64,000 nt of DNA from Photobacterium arenosum (GTDB lineage Bacteria; Pseudomonadota; Gammaproteobacteria; Enterobacterales; Vibrionaceae). Both the position numbers and the translations under genes were made by a program. The notes beneath the pieces were generated by a model. The model had not been told where the DNA came from. It did not search any database and saw only the letters and a list, made by a program, of their open reading frames with translations. The DNA lies in NCBI RefSeq assembly GCF_014841115.1, contig NZ_JACYTP010000012.1, positions 62,001 through 126,000 on the forward strand. Reading direction: 5' to 3'. This document shows, piece by piece, positions 30,320-42,423 of the stretch (position 1 is its first letter; each line of letters starts with the position of its first letter).

Positions 30320-31876
30320 ATGAGTGAAGCCTTGAGTCCTGGCCAAAAATCGCGGGGCATTATCGCGTTCATTGAACGCGCCGGGCAGAAAATCCCCGAT
30401 CCTGTGGTGATTTTCATGTTCTTGTTCGCCGTTGTGCTGGTGCTGACCAGCCTGATTGGCGGTATGCAGTTTGACGTGATGGGGGCTGACGGCGGTGCAG
30501 TCACACACAGTATTAAGAATATGCTGGATACTGAGCATGTCCGTTGGCTGTTCGATAATGCATTGCTGCAGAACTGGCTGGCGTTTGGGCGCGGTGTGCT
30601 GGGCGTGATTCTGATTGTGATGCTGGCGGTGGGCATTGCAGAACATTCCGGATTACTGGCCGCGCTGATCAAGAAAGTCGGCCTGCACATCAGTGATCGC
30701 TGGCTGCCTTATATGGTCGTGTTCCTGGGCATCATGTCATCCGTTGCCAGCGATGCCGGTTATCTGGTGCTGATCCCGCTGGCTGGCCTTTTGTATGCCG
30801 GGTTGGGCAAGAACCCTTTGATTGGTATGGCCGCGGCATTTGCCGGTGTGTCGGCGGGTTTTAGTGCGAACTTGATCCCCGCAACACCTTCTGATGTCAT
30901 CCTGGGTGTCAATGCCCGTATTTTTGCCGAATCGCAGGGTGTTCCATTTACCACGGCCAGCGGTGAGCCACTTAACCCTGCCACCATGCATTATTACTTT
31001 ATCGTTGTCTCGACGATTATACTGACCCTGGTTGGCGCCTGGGTGACCAAACGTTTTGTGGCCCCGCGCTTGTCTGCCATGAGCTATGAGTTGCCGGATG
31101 ATCTCAAACTGGATGATTTCAAACTGACGACGCAAGAGCAAAAAGGGTTGCGGATGGCGGGATTGGGGCTGCTTGCGGCTCTGCTGGGTATTTATCTGCT
31201 GGTGACAGGCCCGCTGGCTCCCTATACCAATGCTGCTGGCCGGGAAATTACGCCATACCTGGACAATGTCATTCTGCTGATTTCGTTTGTGTTTGTTGTG
31301 GTGGGCCTTTGTTATGGGGTGACTACCCGCAAGTTCACATCGCTGCAGGATGTGGTCAAAGCCATGGTCAAGCAAATGAATACCATGGGCTATATTCTGG
31401 TGCTGACTTTCTTCTGCTATAACTTTTTGGCTATGCTCAGTTACTCCGGCCTTGGCACTTACGTGACCTATCTGGGCGCGACCTTCTTAGGCTCGCTGGG
31501 ACTGCAGTCATTCCCGGTTGCGCTGATTATCGGTTTTATCCTGACCACGGCCTTCATCAACCTGTTTGTGGGCGGCATGACGTCGAAATGGATGCTGTTG
31601 GGGCCGATCTTTGTGCCCATGCTGTATCAGGTGAACCCGAATATGACCCCTGATTTGGTGACCGCCGCTTACCGTGTTGCCGATTCTTCAACCAATATTA
31701 TTACCCCTATGATGACCTATGCCGGTGTTGTGCTGGCCTTTATGCGCAAATATAAACCTGAACTGAAATTCGGGGATGTGATTAGCATGATGGTGCCTTA
31801 CTCGGCGGCTTTCCTGCTGATGTGGACAGTTGTGCTGGTGATCTTCTTTGCCTTCGGTCTGCCCCTGGGTTTCTGA
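30320..31876 (+). CDS. abgT: AbgT-family transporter
   Basis: Inner-membrane transporter of the AbgT/MtrF family. E. coli AbgT takes up p-aminobenzoyl-glutamate; MtrF-like members export folate-synthesis inhibitors such as sulfonamides. 518 residues with about 11 hydrophobic segments and family motifs MSSVASDAGYLVLIPLAGLLY, FINLFVGGMTSKWMLLGPIFVPM and DSSTNIITPMMTYAG. AAGGAAG precedes the ATG. It stands alone; no abgA or abgB peptidase genes are next to it, so uptake versus export cannot be told. Confidence 0.93.
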   Translation: MSEALSPGQKSRGIIAFIERAGQKIPDPVVIFMFLFAVVLVLTSLIGGMQFDVMGADGGAVTHSIKNMLDTEHVRWLFDNALLQNWLAFGRGVLGVILIVMLAVGIAEHSGLLAALIKKVGLHISDRWLPYMVVFLGIMSSVASDAGYLVLIPLAGLLYAGLGKNPLIGMAAAFAGVSAGFSANLIPATPSDVILGVNARIFAESQGVPFTTASGEPLNPATMHYYFIVVSTIILTLVGAWVTKRFVAPRLSAMSYELPDDLKLDDFKLTTQEQKGLRMAGLGLLAALLGIYLLVTGPLAPYTNAAGREITPYLDNVILLISFVFVVVGLCYGVTTRKFTSLQDVVKAMVKQMNTMGYILVLTFFCYNFLAMLSYSGLGTYVTYLGATFLGSLGLQSFPVALIIGFILTTAFINLFVGGMTSKWMLLGPIFVPMLYQVNPNMTPDLVTAAYRVADSSTNIITPMMTYAGVVLAFMRKYKPELKFGDVISMMVPYSAAFLLMWTVVLVIFFAFGLPLGF

Positions 31877-31902
31877 TCAGGCACAAGTGCCCGTCAGATA
31901 CT

Positions 31903-31930
31903 ACAGCGCCCGGTACCTGCCGGGCGCTGT
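31903..31930. terminator. Hairpin between the AbgT gene and frmA
   Basis: Perfect 11-bp stem ACAGCGCCCGG with a 6-base loop in a convergent gap. No long T-run on either side, so it may act with Rho or as a 3' end stabiliser for both transcripts. Confidence 0.7.
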
Positions 31931-31985
31931 GCGATAAAACATTTGTTGTCACTGACATTGTCCAGCTTCATACCATGGTCCCGGT

Positions 31986-33116
<1,131 letters not shown>

Positions 33117-33203
33117 TCAGCAGCGGTAACTATTCATATAAAGTAGGAGAGATTTAGCCATTGTGCCCACTGCGGGGCGGGTCGCTGTCATCATGACGCT
33201 TAG

Positions 33204-33806
<603 letters not shown>

Positions 33807-33807
33807 A

Positions 33808-33836
33808 AAACGGGTGACAATGCCTGCCACCCGTTT
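33808..33836 (-). terminator. Terminator between tadA and mltF
   Basis: AAACGGGTG and complement with an 11-base loop; on the minus strand it is followed by a T-run, serving mltF, and on the plus strand a short one for tadA. A second hairpin GCCGCTGA/TCAGCGGC (33892-33912) overlaps the mltF stop. Confidence 0.8.
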
Positions 33837-33904
33837 ACTTCGTTCTGTCACTCCCTGTTACGGCAGTGACGCGCCTTTCCCCGAAAGATCTGCCGCTGAA
33901 AGGA

Positions 33905-35446
33905 TCAGCGGCTCACGCTTTTGTTAGCTTTGGTTTTATCCAGCACCTCATCCAGCGTCTGTTCGGCGGTGTCGCTAACTGTATTATTTGCGTTGCCTTT
34001 CTGCTCGGCCGGGGTAATTGTCTGCCAGTCATCAACCAGACGGATCCCCTCGCTGTTCACCGGCTGACTGTGCGCCTGCTCGTAGCCTATGATGCTCTGA
34101 TAGTAGCGACGGATGTTTTCCACATACAGCAGCGCTTCATCGCCACGGGCATATCCATAGCGGGTTTGCCGGTAGTATTTACGTTGCCGTAGCAGCGGCA
34201 GCCGCTGTTTGACATCGCTCCAGGCATCCGGGTTGCCGCCTTGCTTTTTGGTCAGGCGGCGGGCATCCATCATATGGCCGAAGCCGACATTATAAGAGGC
34301 CAGGGCAAACCACACCTTTTCATGCTCTTCAATGCTGTCGGGCACGCGGGCGACCATCTTTCTCAGGTAATCCGTACCGCCGCGGATACTCTGCTCCGGA
34401 TCCAACCGGTTCTGGACCCCGACGGATTTGGCCGTCGGCAGTGTCAGCATCATCATGCCGCGCACCCCTGTGGGCGAAACGGCTCTGGGGTTCCAGTGCG
34501 ATTCCTGATAAGAGAGCGCTGCCAGCAATCGCCAGTCAAATTCGCTGGCGTACTTCTTGAATGTGCCTTCCCAGCGAGGGAGCTTAGTTTCCAGCGCCCT
34601 TAAAAAGGCGCGCGTATCGACATAATCGAACTGATCAACATGGCCGAAATACTTTTCTTCCAGCTTGGCGAGTTCACCGCTTTGTTTCAGTTCACCGAAA
34701 AACTCAATCAGCAGCGCATAAAGGCTATCGTCATTGCTCTGTTCCATGAACCAGCCGATGGGTTCGTCATCTGTCAGCTCAAGGGCCACAGCAATATCGG
34801 GGTGGATACGCTGGCTGAGGGCGACATCAACTGAATCTGCGACGGTATAGTCCAGCTCACCGGCGGCGACCTGGCGCAGCAGCTCCTCGCTGTCAATTTC
34901 ATCAATGGTCTGCCACACCAGGGTCGGGTGGTCTTTCTTGACAACATCCAGCGTTTTCTCATGACTGGAGTCGCGGACTATGGTCAGAGACCCCTTGTTC
35001 TGAGACAGATCGGCAAGATCACGCGGCCGCCATTGACCCTTCTTGTACACCAGGATCTGGCTGGCATAGTAATAGGCCGGCGCAGCCCGGAACATGCGTA
35101 CTCGCTCCGGCGTCATGGTCAGGCCGGCAGCAAGCAGATCGACATCGCCCCGTTTCAATGCCGGAAACAGGCCGGATAAGGAGAACAAAGGCTGCATTTC
35201 CAGCTTTACCCCCAGTTTGTCTGCGAAGCGCTGCGCAAGGTCATAATCCAGCCCGGTAGGGCCGTCCGGACCTATATAGTAGGAAATCTGGTTATTCAGC
35301 GTGCCAATGCGCAAAACGCCACTGTCGCGTATCCGTTCCAGCTCAGTGCGGGTGTCGCTTTCCCACTGACAGCCAGATAATGTCAATGCTGTCAGTAGTA
35401 TGGCGACAAAGGCGCGGAGATTAGTGGAAAAAACTACTCGTCTCAA
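33905..35446 (-). CDS. mltF: Membrane-bound lytic murein transglycosylase F
   Basis: Outer-membrane lipoprotein that cleaves peptidoglycan glycan strands. 513 residues. Lipobox TLSGC with lipidated C26 followed by Q; residues 35-270 form a periplasmic solute-binding-like regulatory domain (GVLRIGTLNN...); the C-terminal SLT domain has catalytic E315 (YQESHWNP) and MMMLTLPTAK. The start is TTG: an in-frame stop lies shortly upstream and there is no ATG or GTG between. Divergent from purL, as in E. coli. Confidence 0.96.
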   Translation of the reverse strand: MRRVVFSTNLRAFVAILLTALTLSGCQWESDTRTELERIRDSGVLRIGTLNNQISYYIGPDGPTGLDYDLAQRFADKLGVKLEMQPLFSLSGLFPALKRGDVDLLAAGLTMTPERVRMFRAAPAYYYASQILVYKKGQWRPRDLADLSQNKGSLTIVRDSSHEKTLDVVKKDHPTLVWQTIDEIDSEELLRQVAAGELDYTVADSVDVALSQRIHPDIAVALELTDDEPIGWFMEQSNDDSLYALLIEFFGELKQSGELAKLEEKYFGHVDQFDYVDTRAFLRALETKLPRWEGTFKKYASEFDWRLLAALSYQESHWNPRAVSPTGVRGMMMLTLPTAKSVGVQNRLDPEQSIRGGTDYLRKMVARVPDSIEEHEKVWFALASYNVGFGHMMDARRLTKKQGGNPDAWSDVKQRLPLLRQRKYYRQTRYGYARGDEALLYVENIRRYYQSIIGYEQAHSQPVNSEGIRLVDDWQTITPAEQKGNANNTVSDTAEQTLDEVLDKTKANKSVSR

Positions 35447-35617
35447 TAATGCATGCTCATTTTTTTATTCAGTCGTTCTTTATACCAAAGGTCGCATTCA
35501 GGACAAAGCCGACCCCCTTTGATCTTATCCGGCGGTCTGGATTTAGGTGAAAAAATGTCCGATTTTGGGCTGGTAGTCAAAGATCGCTGTGGATATCAGC
35601 CGGATTGAAAAAAAATA

Positions 35618-35633
35618 GCGCAAACGGTTGCGT
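35618..35633 (+). promoter_or_regulatory. PurR box upstream of purL
   Basis: GCGCAAACGGTTGCGT fits the PurR consensus at all but the first base. A TATACT (35663-35668) 30 bases on is the likely -10; no clear -35 is visible. The remaining 35447-35802 gap between mltF and purL would hold a leader of about 130 bases in which I see no other feature. Confidence 0.85.
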
Positions 35634-35802
35634 CAGGTGTTACGTCACACTGTGTTTTCCCTTATACTATCGCCCATCGTAATTTTTCCTCCCGGACAAG
35701 TGAGAAAAAAGGGCGCTGAACAAGGTGACATTGACGTGATTCCCGGCTGGGGAGCAGGCCAATATCACCTTCATTCAACTGCTAATCGAGAGTCGTACGC
35801 AC

Positions 35803-38800
35803 ATGGAAATTTTGCGTGGTTCACCCGCACTGTCTGAGTTTCGTGTCAACAAGCTGCTAGCGCGTTGCCAAGAGTCCGGTCTGCCTGTCACCGGCATCTA
35901 CGCCGAATACATGCACTTTGCTGAGCTGGCATCGCCGCTTAACAGCGAAGCGCTGGGTACGCTGACCAGCCTGCTCACCTATGGCCCTACGATTGCCGAA
36001 CATGAACCTACGGGTAGCTTGTTCCTGATCACTCCGCGTCCCGGCACCATTTCTCCCTGGTCTTCCAAAGCAACAGATATCGCCCATAACTGCGGTCTGG
36101 AGCAAATCAAACGCCTTGAGCGCGGCACGGCATATTATGTCGAAACCGACGCAGCGCTGAGCCAAGACCAGCTGTCTGTGCTTAAAGGGCTGCTGCATGA
36201 TCGTATGATGGAAGTCGTCTTTGACGATGTTGCTCAGGCTGAAGCCCTGTTCCGTCATGCCGAACCGGCACCGCTGCAGAGCGTGGATATCCTGGCCGGC
36301 GGTCGCCGCGCGCTGGAAGAAGCCAATATCGCACTGGGCCTGGCACTGGCCGAGGACGAAATTGATTATCTGGTTGAGAACTTTACCAAGCTGGGTCGCA
36401 ACCCGAACGACATTGAGCTGATGATGTTTGCCCAGGCAAACTCTGAGCACTGCCGTCATAAAATCTTTAACGCTGACTGGACTATCGACGGTGTCGATCA
36501 GGAAAAGTCACTGTTCAAGATGATCAAAAATACCTATGAGCAGAACAGCGAGTATGTGCTGTCGGCCTATAAAGATAACGCCGCTGTGATGACCGGCTCT
36601 GAGGTAGGGCGTTTCTTCCCGGATGCGGAAAACCGCCAGTACAACTACCATCAGGAAGCGGCGCACATCCTGATGAAAGTAGAAACCCACAACCACCCGA
36701 CGGCGATTTCACCCTGGCCGGGTGCATCGACCGGTTCTGGCGGTGAAATTCGAGATGAAGGCGCAACAGGGATCGGCGGTAAACCCAAAGCCGGTCTGGT
36801 GGGCTTTACTGTCTCTAACCTGCGTGTGCCGGGTTTTGAGCAGCCGTGGGAAACGGATTTTGGTAAGCCTGGTCGTATCGTGACTGCGCTGGATATCATG
36901 CTGGAAGGCCCGCTCGGTGGCGCGGCATTCAATAACGAGTTCGGCCGTCCTAACCTGCTGGGTTACTTCCGGACTTATGAAGAAAAAGTCACTTCCCATA
37001 ATGGCGAAGAAATTCGCGGTTACCACAAGCCGATTATGATTGCTGGTGGTATGGGTAACATCCGTGAAGATCATGTTCAGAAGAAAGAGATTCCGGTTGG
37101 CGCCAAGCTGATCGTGCTGGGTGGCCCGGCAATGAATATCGGTCTGGGCGGCGGCGCGGCATCTTCCATGGCATCCGGCCAGTCGGCGGAAAATCTGGAT
37201 TTTGCCTCGGTACAGCGTGAAAACCCGGAAATGGAACGCCGTTGTCAGGAAGTGATCGACCGTTGCTGGCAGCTGGGTGATGACAACCCGATTGCCTTTA
37301 TCCACGATGTCGGCGCGGGCGGTATCTCCAATGCCTTGCCTGAGCTGGTGAACGATGGCGAGCGCGGCGGTAAGTTCCAGCTGCGTGATGTTCCTAACGA
37401 CGAACCAGGCATGAGCCCGCTGGAAATCTGGTGTAATGAATCCCAGGAGCGTTACGTTATGGCGGTTGCCCCTGAGCATATGGCTGTCTTTGATGCTATC
37501 TGTCAGCGTGAGCGTGCACCGTATGCTGTGGTGGGCGAAGCAACGGAAGAGCGTCATCTGACTCTGGATGACAGTCATTTTGATAACACGCCAATCGACA
37601 TGCCGCTGGACATTCTGCTGGGCAAGCCACCTAAAATGCACCGTGATGTGACCACACAGAAGGTGCAGGGCAGTGCGATTAACCGTGACGGGATTGAACT
37701 GGCAGAAGCGAGCCATCGCGTATTGCGTCTGCCAGCCGTTGCCGAGAAAACCTTCCTGATCACCATTGGCGATCGCACGGTGACCGGTCTGGTTGCCCGT
37801 GATCAGATGGTCGGTCCCTGGCAGGTGCCGGTTGCCAACTGTGCGGTCACCGCAGCCAGTTATGACACCTACCATGGCGAAGCCATGTCTATGGGTGAGC
37901 GTACCCCTGTGGCTCTGCTGGACTTTGCCGCTTCTTCCCGCCTGGCTGTCGGTGAAGCGCTCACTAACATTGCCAGTGCCGATATCGGCGATCTGAAGCG
38001 GATTAAACTGTCGGCCAACTGGATGTCACCAGCCGGTCACCCGGGTGAAGATGCCGGTCTGTACGAAGCCGTTAAAGCGGTGGGCGAGGAGTTGTGTCCG
38101 GCGCTGGGCCTGACCATTCCGGTGGGTAAAGACTCCATGTCGATGAAGACCAAGTGGCAGGAGAACGGCGAAGAGAAAGAAGTTACTTCTCCGCTGTCCC
38201 TGGTGATCACGGCCTTTGGTCGCGTGGAAGATGTGCGTAAAACCGTAACCCCACAGCTGCGTACCGACCAAGGCGACTCCAGCCTGATCCTGATCGATCT
38301 CGGCTGCGGTAAGAACCGTCTGGGTGCGACAGCACTGGCACAGGTCTACAAACAACTGGGTGATAAGCCTGCGGACGTTGACAGCCCTGAACTGCTGAAA
38401 GGTTTCTTCCACGCAGTACAAAAGCTGGTGCGGGACGAAAAACTGCTGGCGTACCATGACCGTGGCGACGGCGGCCTGTATGTGACGCTGGCTGAAATGG
38501 CTTTTGCCGGTCATACCGGTGTTGAAGTGGATATCAACACCACAGACGGCGACAGTTGTGACGATGTACTGGCTATGCTGTTCAACGAGGAGCTGGGGGC
38601 AGTCCTGCAAGTGCGGACTGATGATCTGGCACTGGTTGAAAACGAGCTGGCGAAGTACGGTCTGGCATCGTGCAGCCATGTGATAGGCACTGTGGTTGAC
38701 GAAGACGCAGTCCGTATCTGGAACGGGAACGATCTGGTGCTGGATCAAAACCGCACTGAGCTGCGCGCTATCTGGGCGGAAACCACCTATCAGATGCAGG

Positions 38801-39708
38801 CGATGCGTGATAATCCTGCTGGCGCTGTGCAGGAATTTGAGGCTAAGAAAGACAGCCAGGATCCGGGTCTGAGTGCTTCGCTGAGCTTTGATATCAACGA
38901 AGATGTGGCCGCGCCATTTATCGCTACCGGTGCCCGTCCTAAGATGGCCATTCTGCGTGAGCAGGGTGTGAACTCCCACGTTGAGATGGCAGCAGCCTTC
39001 GATCGTGCTGGTTTCGATGCCCGCGATGTTCACATGAGTGACATTCTGTCCGGGCGTGTGGAACTGGATGGCTTTAATGGTCTGGTAGCCTGTGGCGGTT
39101 TCTCGTACGGTGACGTACTGGGTGCCGGTGAAGGCTGGGCCAAGTCTGTGCTGTTTAATAACATGGCCCGTGATCAGTTTGAGCGTTTCTTCCACCGTGA
39201 CAGCACCTTCGCATTGGGCGTGTGTAACGGTTGTCAGATGATGTCTAATCTGCGCGACCTGATCCCGGGAGCTGAGCTGTGGCCGCGTTTCGTGCGCAAT
39301 GAGTCGGAGCGTTTTGAAGCCCGTTTCAGCCTGGTAGAAGTGCAGCAGAGCGATTCACTGTTCCTGAACGGCATGGCCGGTTCGCGTATGCCAATTGCAG
39401 TGTCGCACGGTGAAGGTCGCGTGGAAGTGCGTAATGCTGAGCATCTGTCTGCGATAGAGCAGTCAGGAACGGTTGCGCTGCGTTTCCTTGATAACTACGG
39501 CAATGTCACGCAGAACTATCCGGCCAACCCGAATGGTTCCCCTAACGGCATTACCGGCCTGACAACCCAGGATGGCCGGGTGACTATCATGATGCCTCAC
39601 CCGGAGCGTGTGTTCCGTACTGTGGCTAACTCCTGGCATCCTGATGACTGGAACGAAAACAGCCCTTGGATGCGTATGTTCCGTAATGCGCGCGTCAATC
39701 TGGGCTAA
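35803..39708 (+). CDS. purL: Phosphoribosylformylglycinamidine synthase
   Basis: Large single-chain FGAM synthase: converts FGAR, glutamine and ATP to FGAM in purine synthesis. 1301 residues (E. coli 1295). N-terminal domain, then the two AIRS-like synthase halves ([48 protein letters not shown]) and C-terminal class I amidotransferase with catalytic Cys in [15 protein letters not shown] and MMPHPERVF. Controlled by PurR from a box 170 bases upstream. Single-gene transcript ending in a strong terminator. Confidence 0.98.
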   Translation: MEILRGSPALSEFRVNKLLARCQESGLPVTGIYAEYMHFAELASPLNSEALGTLTSLLTYGPTIAEHEPTGSLFLITPRPGTISPWSSKATDIAHNCGLEQIKRLERGTAYYVETDAALSQDQLSVLKGLLHDRMMEVVFDDVAQAEALFRHAEPAPLQSVDILAGGRRALEEANIALGLALAEDEIDYLVENFTKLGRNPNDIELMMFAQANSEHCRHKIFNADWTIDGVDQEKSLFKMIKNTYEQNSEYVLSAYKDNAAVMTGSEVGRFFPDAENRQYNYHQEAAHILMKVETHNHPTAISPWPGASTGSGGEIRDEGATGIGGKPKAGLVGFTVSNLRVPGFEQPWETDFGKPGRIVTALDIMLEGPLGGAAFNNEFGRPNLLGYFRTYEEKVTSHNGEEIRGYHKPIMIAGGMGNIREDHVQKKEIPVGAKLIVLGGPAMNIGLGGGAASSMASGQSAENLDFASVQRENPEMERRCQEVIDRCWQLGDDNPIAFIHDVGAGGISNALPELVNDGERGGKFQLRDVPNDEPGMSPLEIWCNESQERYVMAVAPEHMAVFDAICQRERAPYAVVGEATEERHLTLDDSHFDNTPIDMPLDILLGKPPKMHRDVTTQKVQGSAINRDGIELAEASHRVLRLPAVAEKTFLITIGDRTVTGLVARDQMVGPWQVPVANCAVTAASYDTYHGEAMSMGERTPVALLDFAASSRLAVGEALTNIASADIGDLKRIKLSANWMSPAGHPGEDAGLYEAVKAVGEELCPALGLTIPVGKDSMSMKTKWQENGEEKEVTSPLSLVITAFGRVEDVRKTVTPQLRTDQGDSSLILIDLGCGKNRLGATALAQVYKQLGDKPADVDSPELLKGFFHAVQKLVRDEKLLAYHDRGDGGLYVTLAEMAFAGHTGVEVDINTTDGDSCDDVLAMLFNEELGAVLQVRTDDLALVENELAKYGLASCSHVIGTVVDEDAVRIWNGNDLVLDQNRTELRAIWAETTYQMQAMRDNPAGAVQEFEAKKDSQDPGLSASLSFDINEDVAAPFIATGARPKMAILREQGVNSHVEMAAAFDRAGFDARDVHMSDILSGRVELDGFNGLVACGGFSYGDVLGAGEGWAKSVLFNNMARDQFERFFHRDSTFALGVCNGCQMMSNLRDLIPGAELWPRFVRNESERFEARFSLVEVQQSDSLFLNGMAGSRMPIAVSHGEGRVEVRNAEHLSAIEQSGTVALRFLDNYGNVTQNYPANPNGSPNGITGLTTQDGRVTIMMPHPERVFRTVANSWHPDDWNENSPWMRMFRNARVNLG

Positions 39709-39745
39709 TCTTTCACAGCCTGATGTCTGACTGGCTGATGATAGG

Positions 39746-39775
39746 AAAACCGCTGCATTTCGCAGCGGTTTTTTT
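39746..39775 (+). terminator. purL terminator
   Basis: AAAACCGCTGC, loop ATTTC, GCAGCGGTTTT, then TTT. Strong. Confidence 0.93.
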
Positions 39776-39832
39776 CTGCGCTGACAGCAGGCGCCAGCGA
39801 ATCAGAAAATGGTGTAAGTTTATAGGGAGCCG

Positions 39833-40268
<436 letters not shown>

Positions 40269-40313
40269 TTGCTCTGTAACGAATTGTTTTCGCAAACATT
40301 ATGCTACTCCTTG

Positions 40314-40338
40314 CAGCCTCGGCCTTGTGCCGGGGCTG
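40314..40338 (+). other. glnB 3' hairpin
   Basis: CAGCCTCGGC and GCCGGGGCTG (one G.U pair) around loop CTTGT, with no T-run. Likely 3' end of glnB; the next 170 bases hold nothing recognisable. Confidence 0.6.
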
Positions 40339-40509
40339 TGCTTTATGGAGCCATCTCTGATTCTCGATCTGATTATTTAATATCCAGTTTTCCCTGCCGC
40401 ATTGATGCCTTAGCCAATCTGATTTTGCCTGTTTGCTGACGTTGCCTGTATCTGACGTTGAAAACAGTCTGATCATCCTTCTGTTTCAGTGTCTTCAAGG
40501 AGAGTCATC

Positions 40510-41301
40510 ATGAAGCACGTGTCTTTGTCCACTTGCGGCGGGCTTGCCATTTCGGTGCTGACGACGGCAGTCGCGGTACTGATCGCATCGCCACTACTGA
40601 CAAATAACCTGAGTGTTAACCCTAACGGATTTATCGCTGCCGCTATCAAAGAGCACCGGGAGATCCTGTCACTCTGGCCCTTGCTGGCGGCGGCCGCTGT
40701 GCTGGTTCAGGGCGTGAGCCTCTGGCTACTGACAAGAAGCCCGCTCACCGGAAAATGCCTGAGTTTGCTGACAACCTTCGTTCTGTTTCCCTTTGGCCTG
40801 TACTTCCATATTTGTTATCTGGCAGATTGTAAGCGCTGGGAGCTGCGGCTGTTGCAGGAAGTCAAACCCGAGCTGAAACCTGAGTATCCGCAGTTTGGTT
40901 TTTGCGATGAAGACCCGTTAGCTTTCGGTCTGTGCGGCATAGGTATCCTGACCATGATAGTCGGTATTCCCTTTGGCGGACTGGCTGTAGTGGCGGGCGT
41001 GGTGATTTTTGTCCGCAACCTGGCCGGTAAAAAGAAAACCGCCCTGATGGTGACCCCTCAGGCATTATTTATTACGCCTAACCCCTGGCTGGGCTGCTAT
41101 CGGGTGCCTTATACCCAGGTGTCTGCCGTGGCGGTTGTTAAAAACCAGCTTAGAATTCAGATCGATATTGAAGCAGGAAAGACAATTACGGTGCCGGTGA
41201 ACATCAATGTGCTGGACCGGGATTTACGCCGCCAGGCGAGGGGAATATTACTCGATAAACTGGCCCATGCCGGACTGTTGCATGAGCCAGTTGCCGTGTG
41301 A
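40510..41301 (+). CDS. Multi-spanning membrane protein of unknown function
   Basis: I do not recognise the family. 263 residues, ATG at 40510 with a good AAGGAGA site. Hydrophobic segments at about residues 10-30, 53-75, 84-104 and a long one at 138-168 that may cross twice; the central loop is charged (DCKRWELRLLQEVKPELKPEY). The last 90 residues look soluble and beta-rich (KKTALMVTPQALFITP, YRVPYTQVSAVAVVKNQLRIQI) and resemble a bacterial PH-type domain; this is an inference. It converges with the next gene with no gap: the two stop codons are adjacent (TGATCA). Confidence 0.75.
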   Translation: MKHVSLSTCGGLAISVLTTAVAVLIASPLLTNNLSVNPNGFIAAAIKEHREILSLWPLLAAAAVLVQGVSLWLLTRSPLTGKCLSLLTTFVLFPFGLYFHICYLADCKRWELRLLQEVKPELKPEYPQFGFCDEDPLAFGLCGIGILTMIVGIPFGGLAVVAGVVIFVRNLAGKKKTALMVTPQALFITPNPWLGCYRVPYTQVSAVAVVKNQLRIQIDIEAGKTITVPVNINVLDRDLRRQARGILLDKLAHAGLLHEPVAV

Positions 41302-41925
41302 TCAGTCTGCGGTTTTAGCCATGGCCTTGCCGTCGTTGTAGCGGCCAGGTTTGTGGTTCATGGCCAGTACCAGATTGAGCATCACGGCACCGAGCAGTGA
41401 CAGCATCAGAATGGTGGGTGTCATCAGGACATAGGAACAGAGCAGAATACTGATATCGATACCCATCTGAAGCTTACCGGCTGACACCCCGAATTTCTCC
41501 TGCAGATACAGCACCAGTACGTTAAATCCGCCCAGGCTGGTGTTATGCCTGAACAGGATCAGCATACCCAGTCCCATCAGCATCCCTCCCATCACGGCGC
41601 AGTACACAGGATCAAACTGACTGATCTCAACAAAGTGATGCAGGTTATCTGTAATCACAGACACTAATGCGCCGCAGCAAATACTGGACAGTGCGAAACG
41701 GCGGTTCATCCGGCACCAGGCCATGATGTAAAACGGAATGTTCATAACGAAATACAGCTGGCCGAAACTGAAATCAACAAAATGGGTAAGCAAAAGTGCT
41801 AAGCCAGTTGTACCACCTGTCAGTAAGTGGGCTTGCTGTAAGAAAAAAACGCCTTGCGCGACGATGAATGTACCAGTAAGAATAGCGATTAGGTTTTCTT
41901 TGCGAGAGTGACCGCGGTGTTTCAA
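41302..41925 (-). CDS. YitT/YczE-family membrane protein
   Basis: 207-residue integral membrane protein of the YitT family (DUF161), of unknown role. Five or six membrane spans; family motif QAHLLTGGTTGLALLL near the N-terminus and RHNTSLGGFNVLVLYLQEKFG in the second half. It lacks the C-terminal DUF2179 domain of Bacillus YitT. TTG start with a strong GGAGG six bases upstream. Divergent from glyA. Confidence 0.85.
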   Translation of the reverse strand: MKHRGHSRKENLIAILTGTFIVAQGVFFLQQAHLLTGGTTGLALLLTHFVDFSFGQLYFVMNIPFYIMAWCRMNRRFALSSICCGALVSVITDNLHHFVEISQFDPVYCAVMGGMLMGLGMLILFRHNTSLGGFNVLVLYLQEKFGVSAGKLQMGIDISILLCSYVLMTPTILMLSLLGAVMLNLVLAMNHKPGRYNDGKAMAKTAD

Positions 41926-42423
41926 TCTGTACCTCCAAAATGGTTCCTTTACAGCCTGCCAGTCGGGGTGGCCTTGATGCTGAAAGGTAATGCGCGCGAT
42001 ATGATATAGAGTGAAAATAAAAAAAGAATAGTGTGATCTAACTTAAAGAAAAACCACCCGTAATGAATTCTTTACTGTTTTGTAAATTGTTATTTTCGCT
42101 TCATGGTTGCAATCACGGTTTCTCTGTCATGTTTTTAATGGAAACCGGTGACAAGGTGAAATAAATTCATCTTCCAGATGAAAAAAACGAACAAAAAAAC
42201 CGGTTAAAAAACCAGAAAAGGGCTACCTGTAGAGAAGCAAATTCGCTAAAATGCGGCTTAATCTTCCGGTGTGACGAAAACGTTTGCGTCGCCGTGGTTA
42301 CTGGGGTTGTGTTTTTTGTCTGAATGAGGAAAAATGCCAATTATCCCGCGTTGACCTAAGTGTCTGGCCTTGTCTGATACTTAGGTCAACGAATTTGAGA
42401 ACTATCTGAGTCAGGAGAGACTG
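41926..42423 (+). promoter_or_regulatory. glyA control region: MetR box, PurR box and long inverted repeat
   Basis: Three elements are readable in the 500-base gap. A MetR-type box, TGAA-N5-TTCA, at 42157-42169, whose TTCA is also part of a 7-bp repeat TTCATCT/AGATGAA (42166-42182). A PurR box ACGAAAACGTTTGCGT at 42274-42289 (one mismatch). A perfect 13-bp inverted repeat CGTTGACCTAAGT with a 17-base loop at 42349-42391, 33 bases before the start codon and so within the leader. TAAAAT at 42247 is a possible -10. MetR activation and PurR repression are known for E. coli glyA; the 13-bp repeat is not part of that scheme. The half next to the YitT gene is AT-rich with no other feature. Confidence 0.8.

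Noticed and set aside
36709..39195. Long open frames (up to 389 codons) on the minus strand inside purL
   Set aside because: They lie antisense to a perfectly conserved gene, have no ribosome sites and arise from its codon bias.
41926..42423. Glycine riboswitch upstream of glyA
   Set aside because: No tandem aptamer core seen; the region reads as MetR and PurR sites plus one simple inverted repeat.
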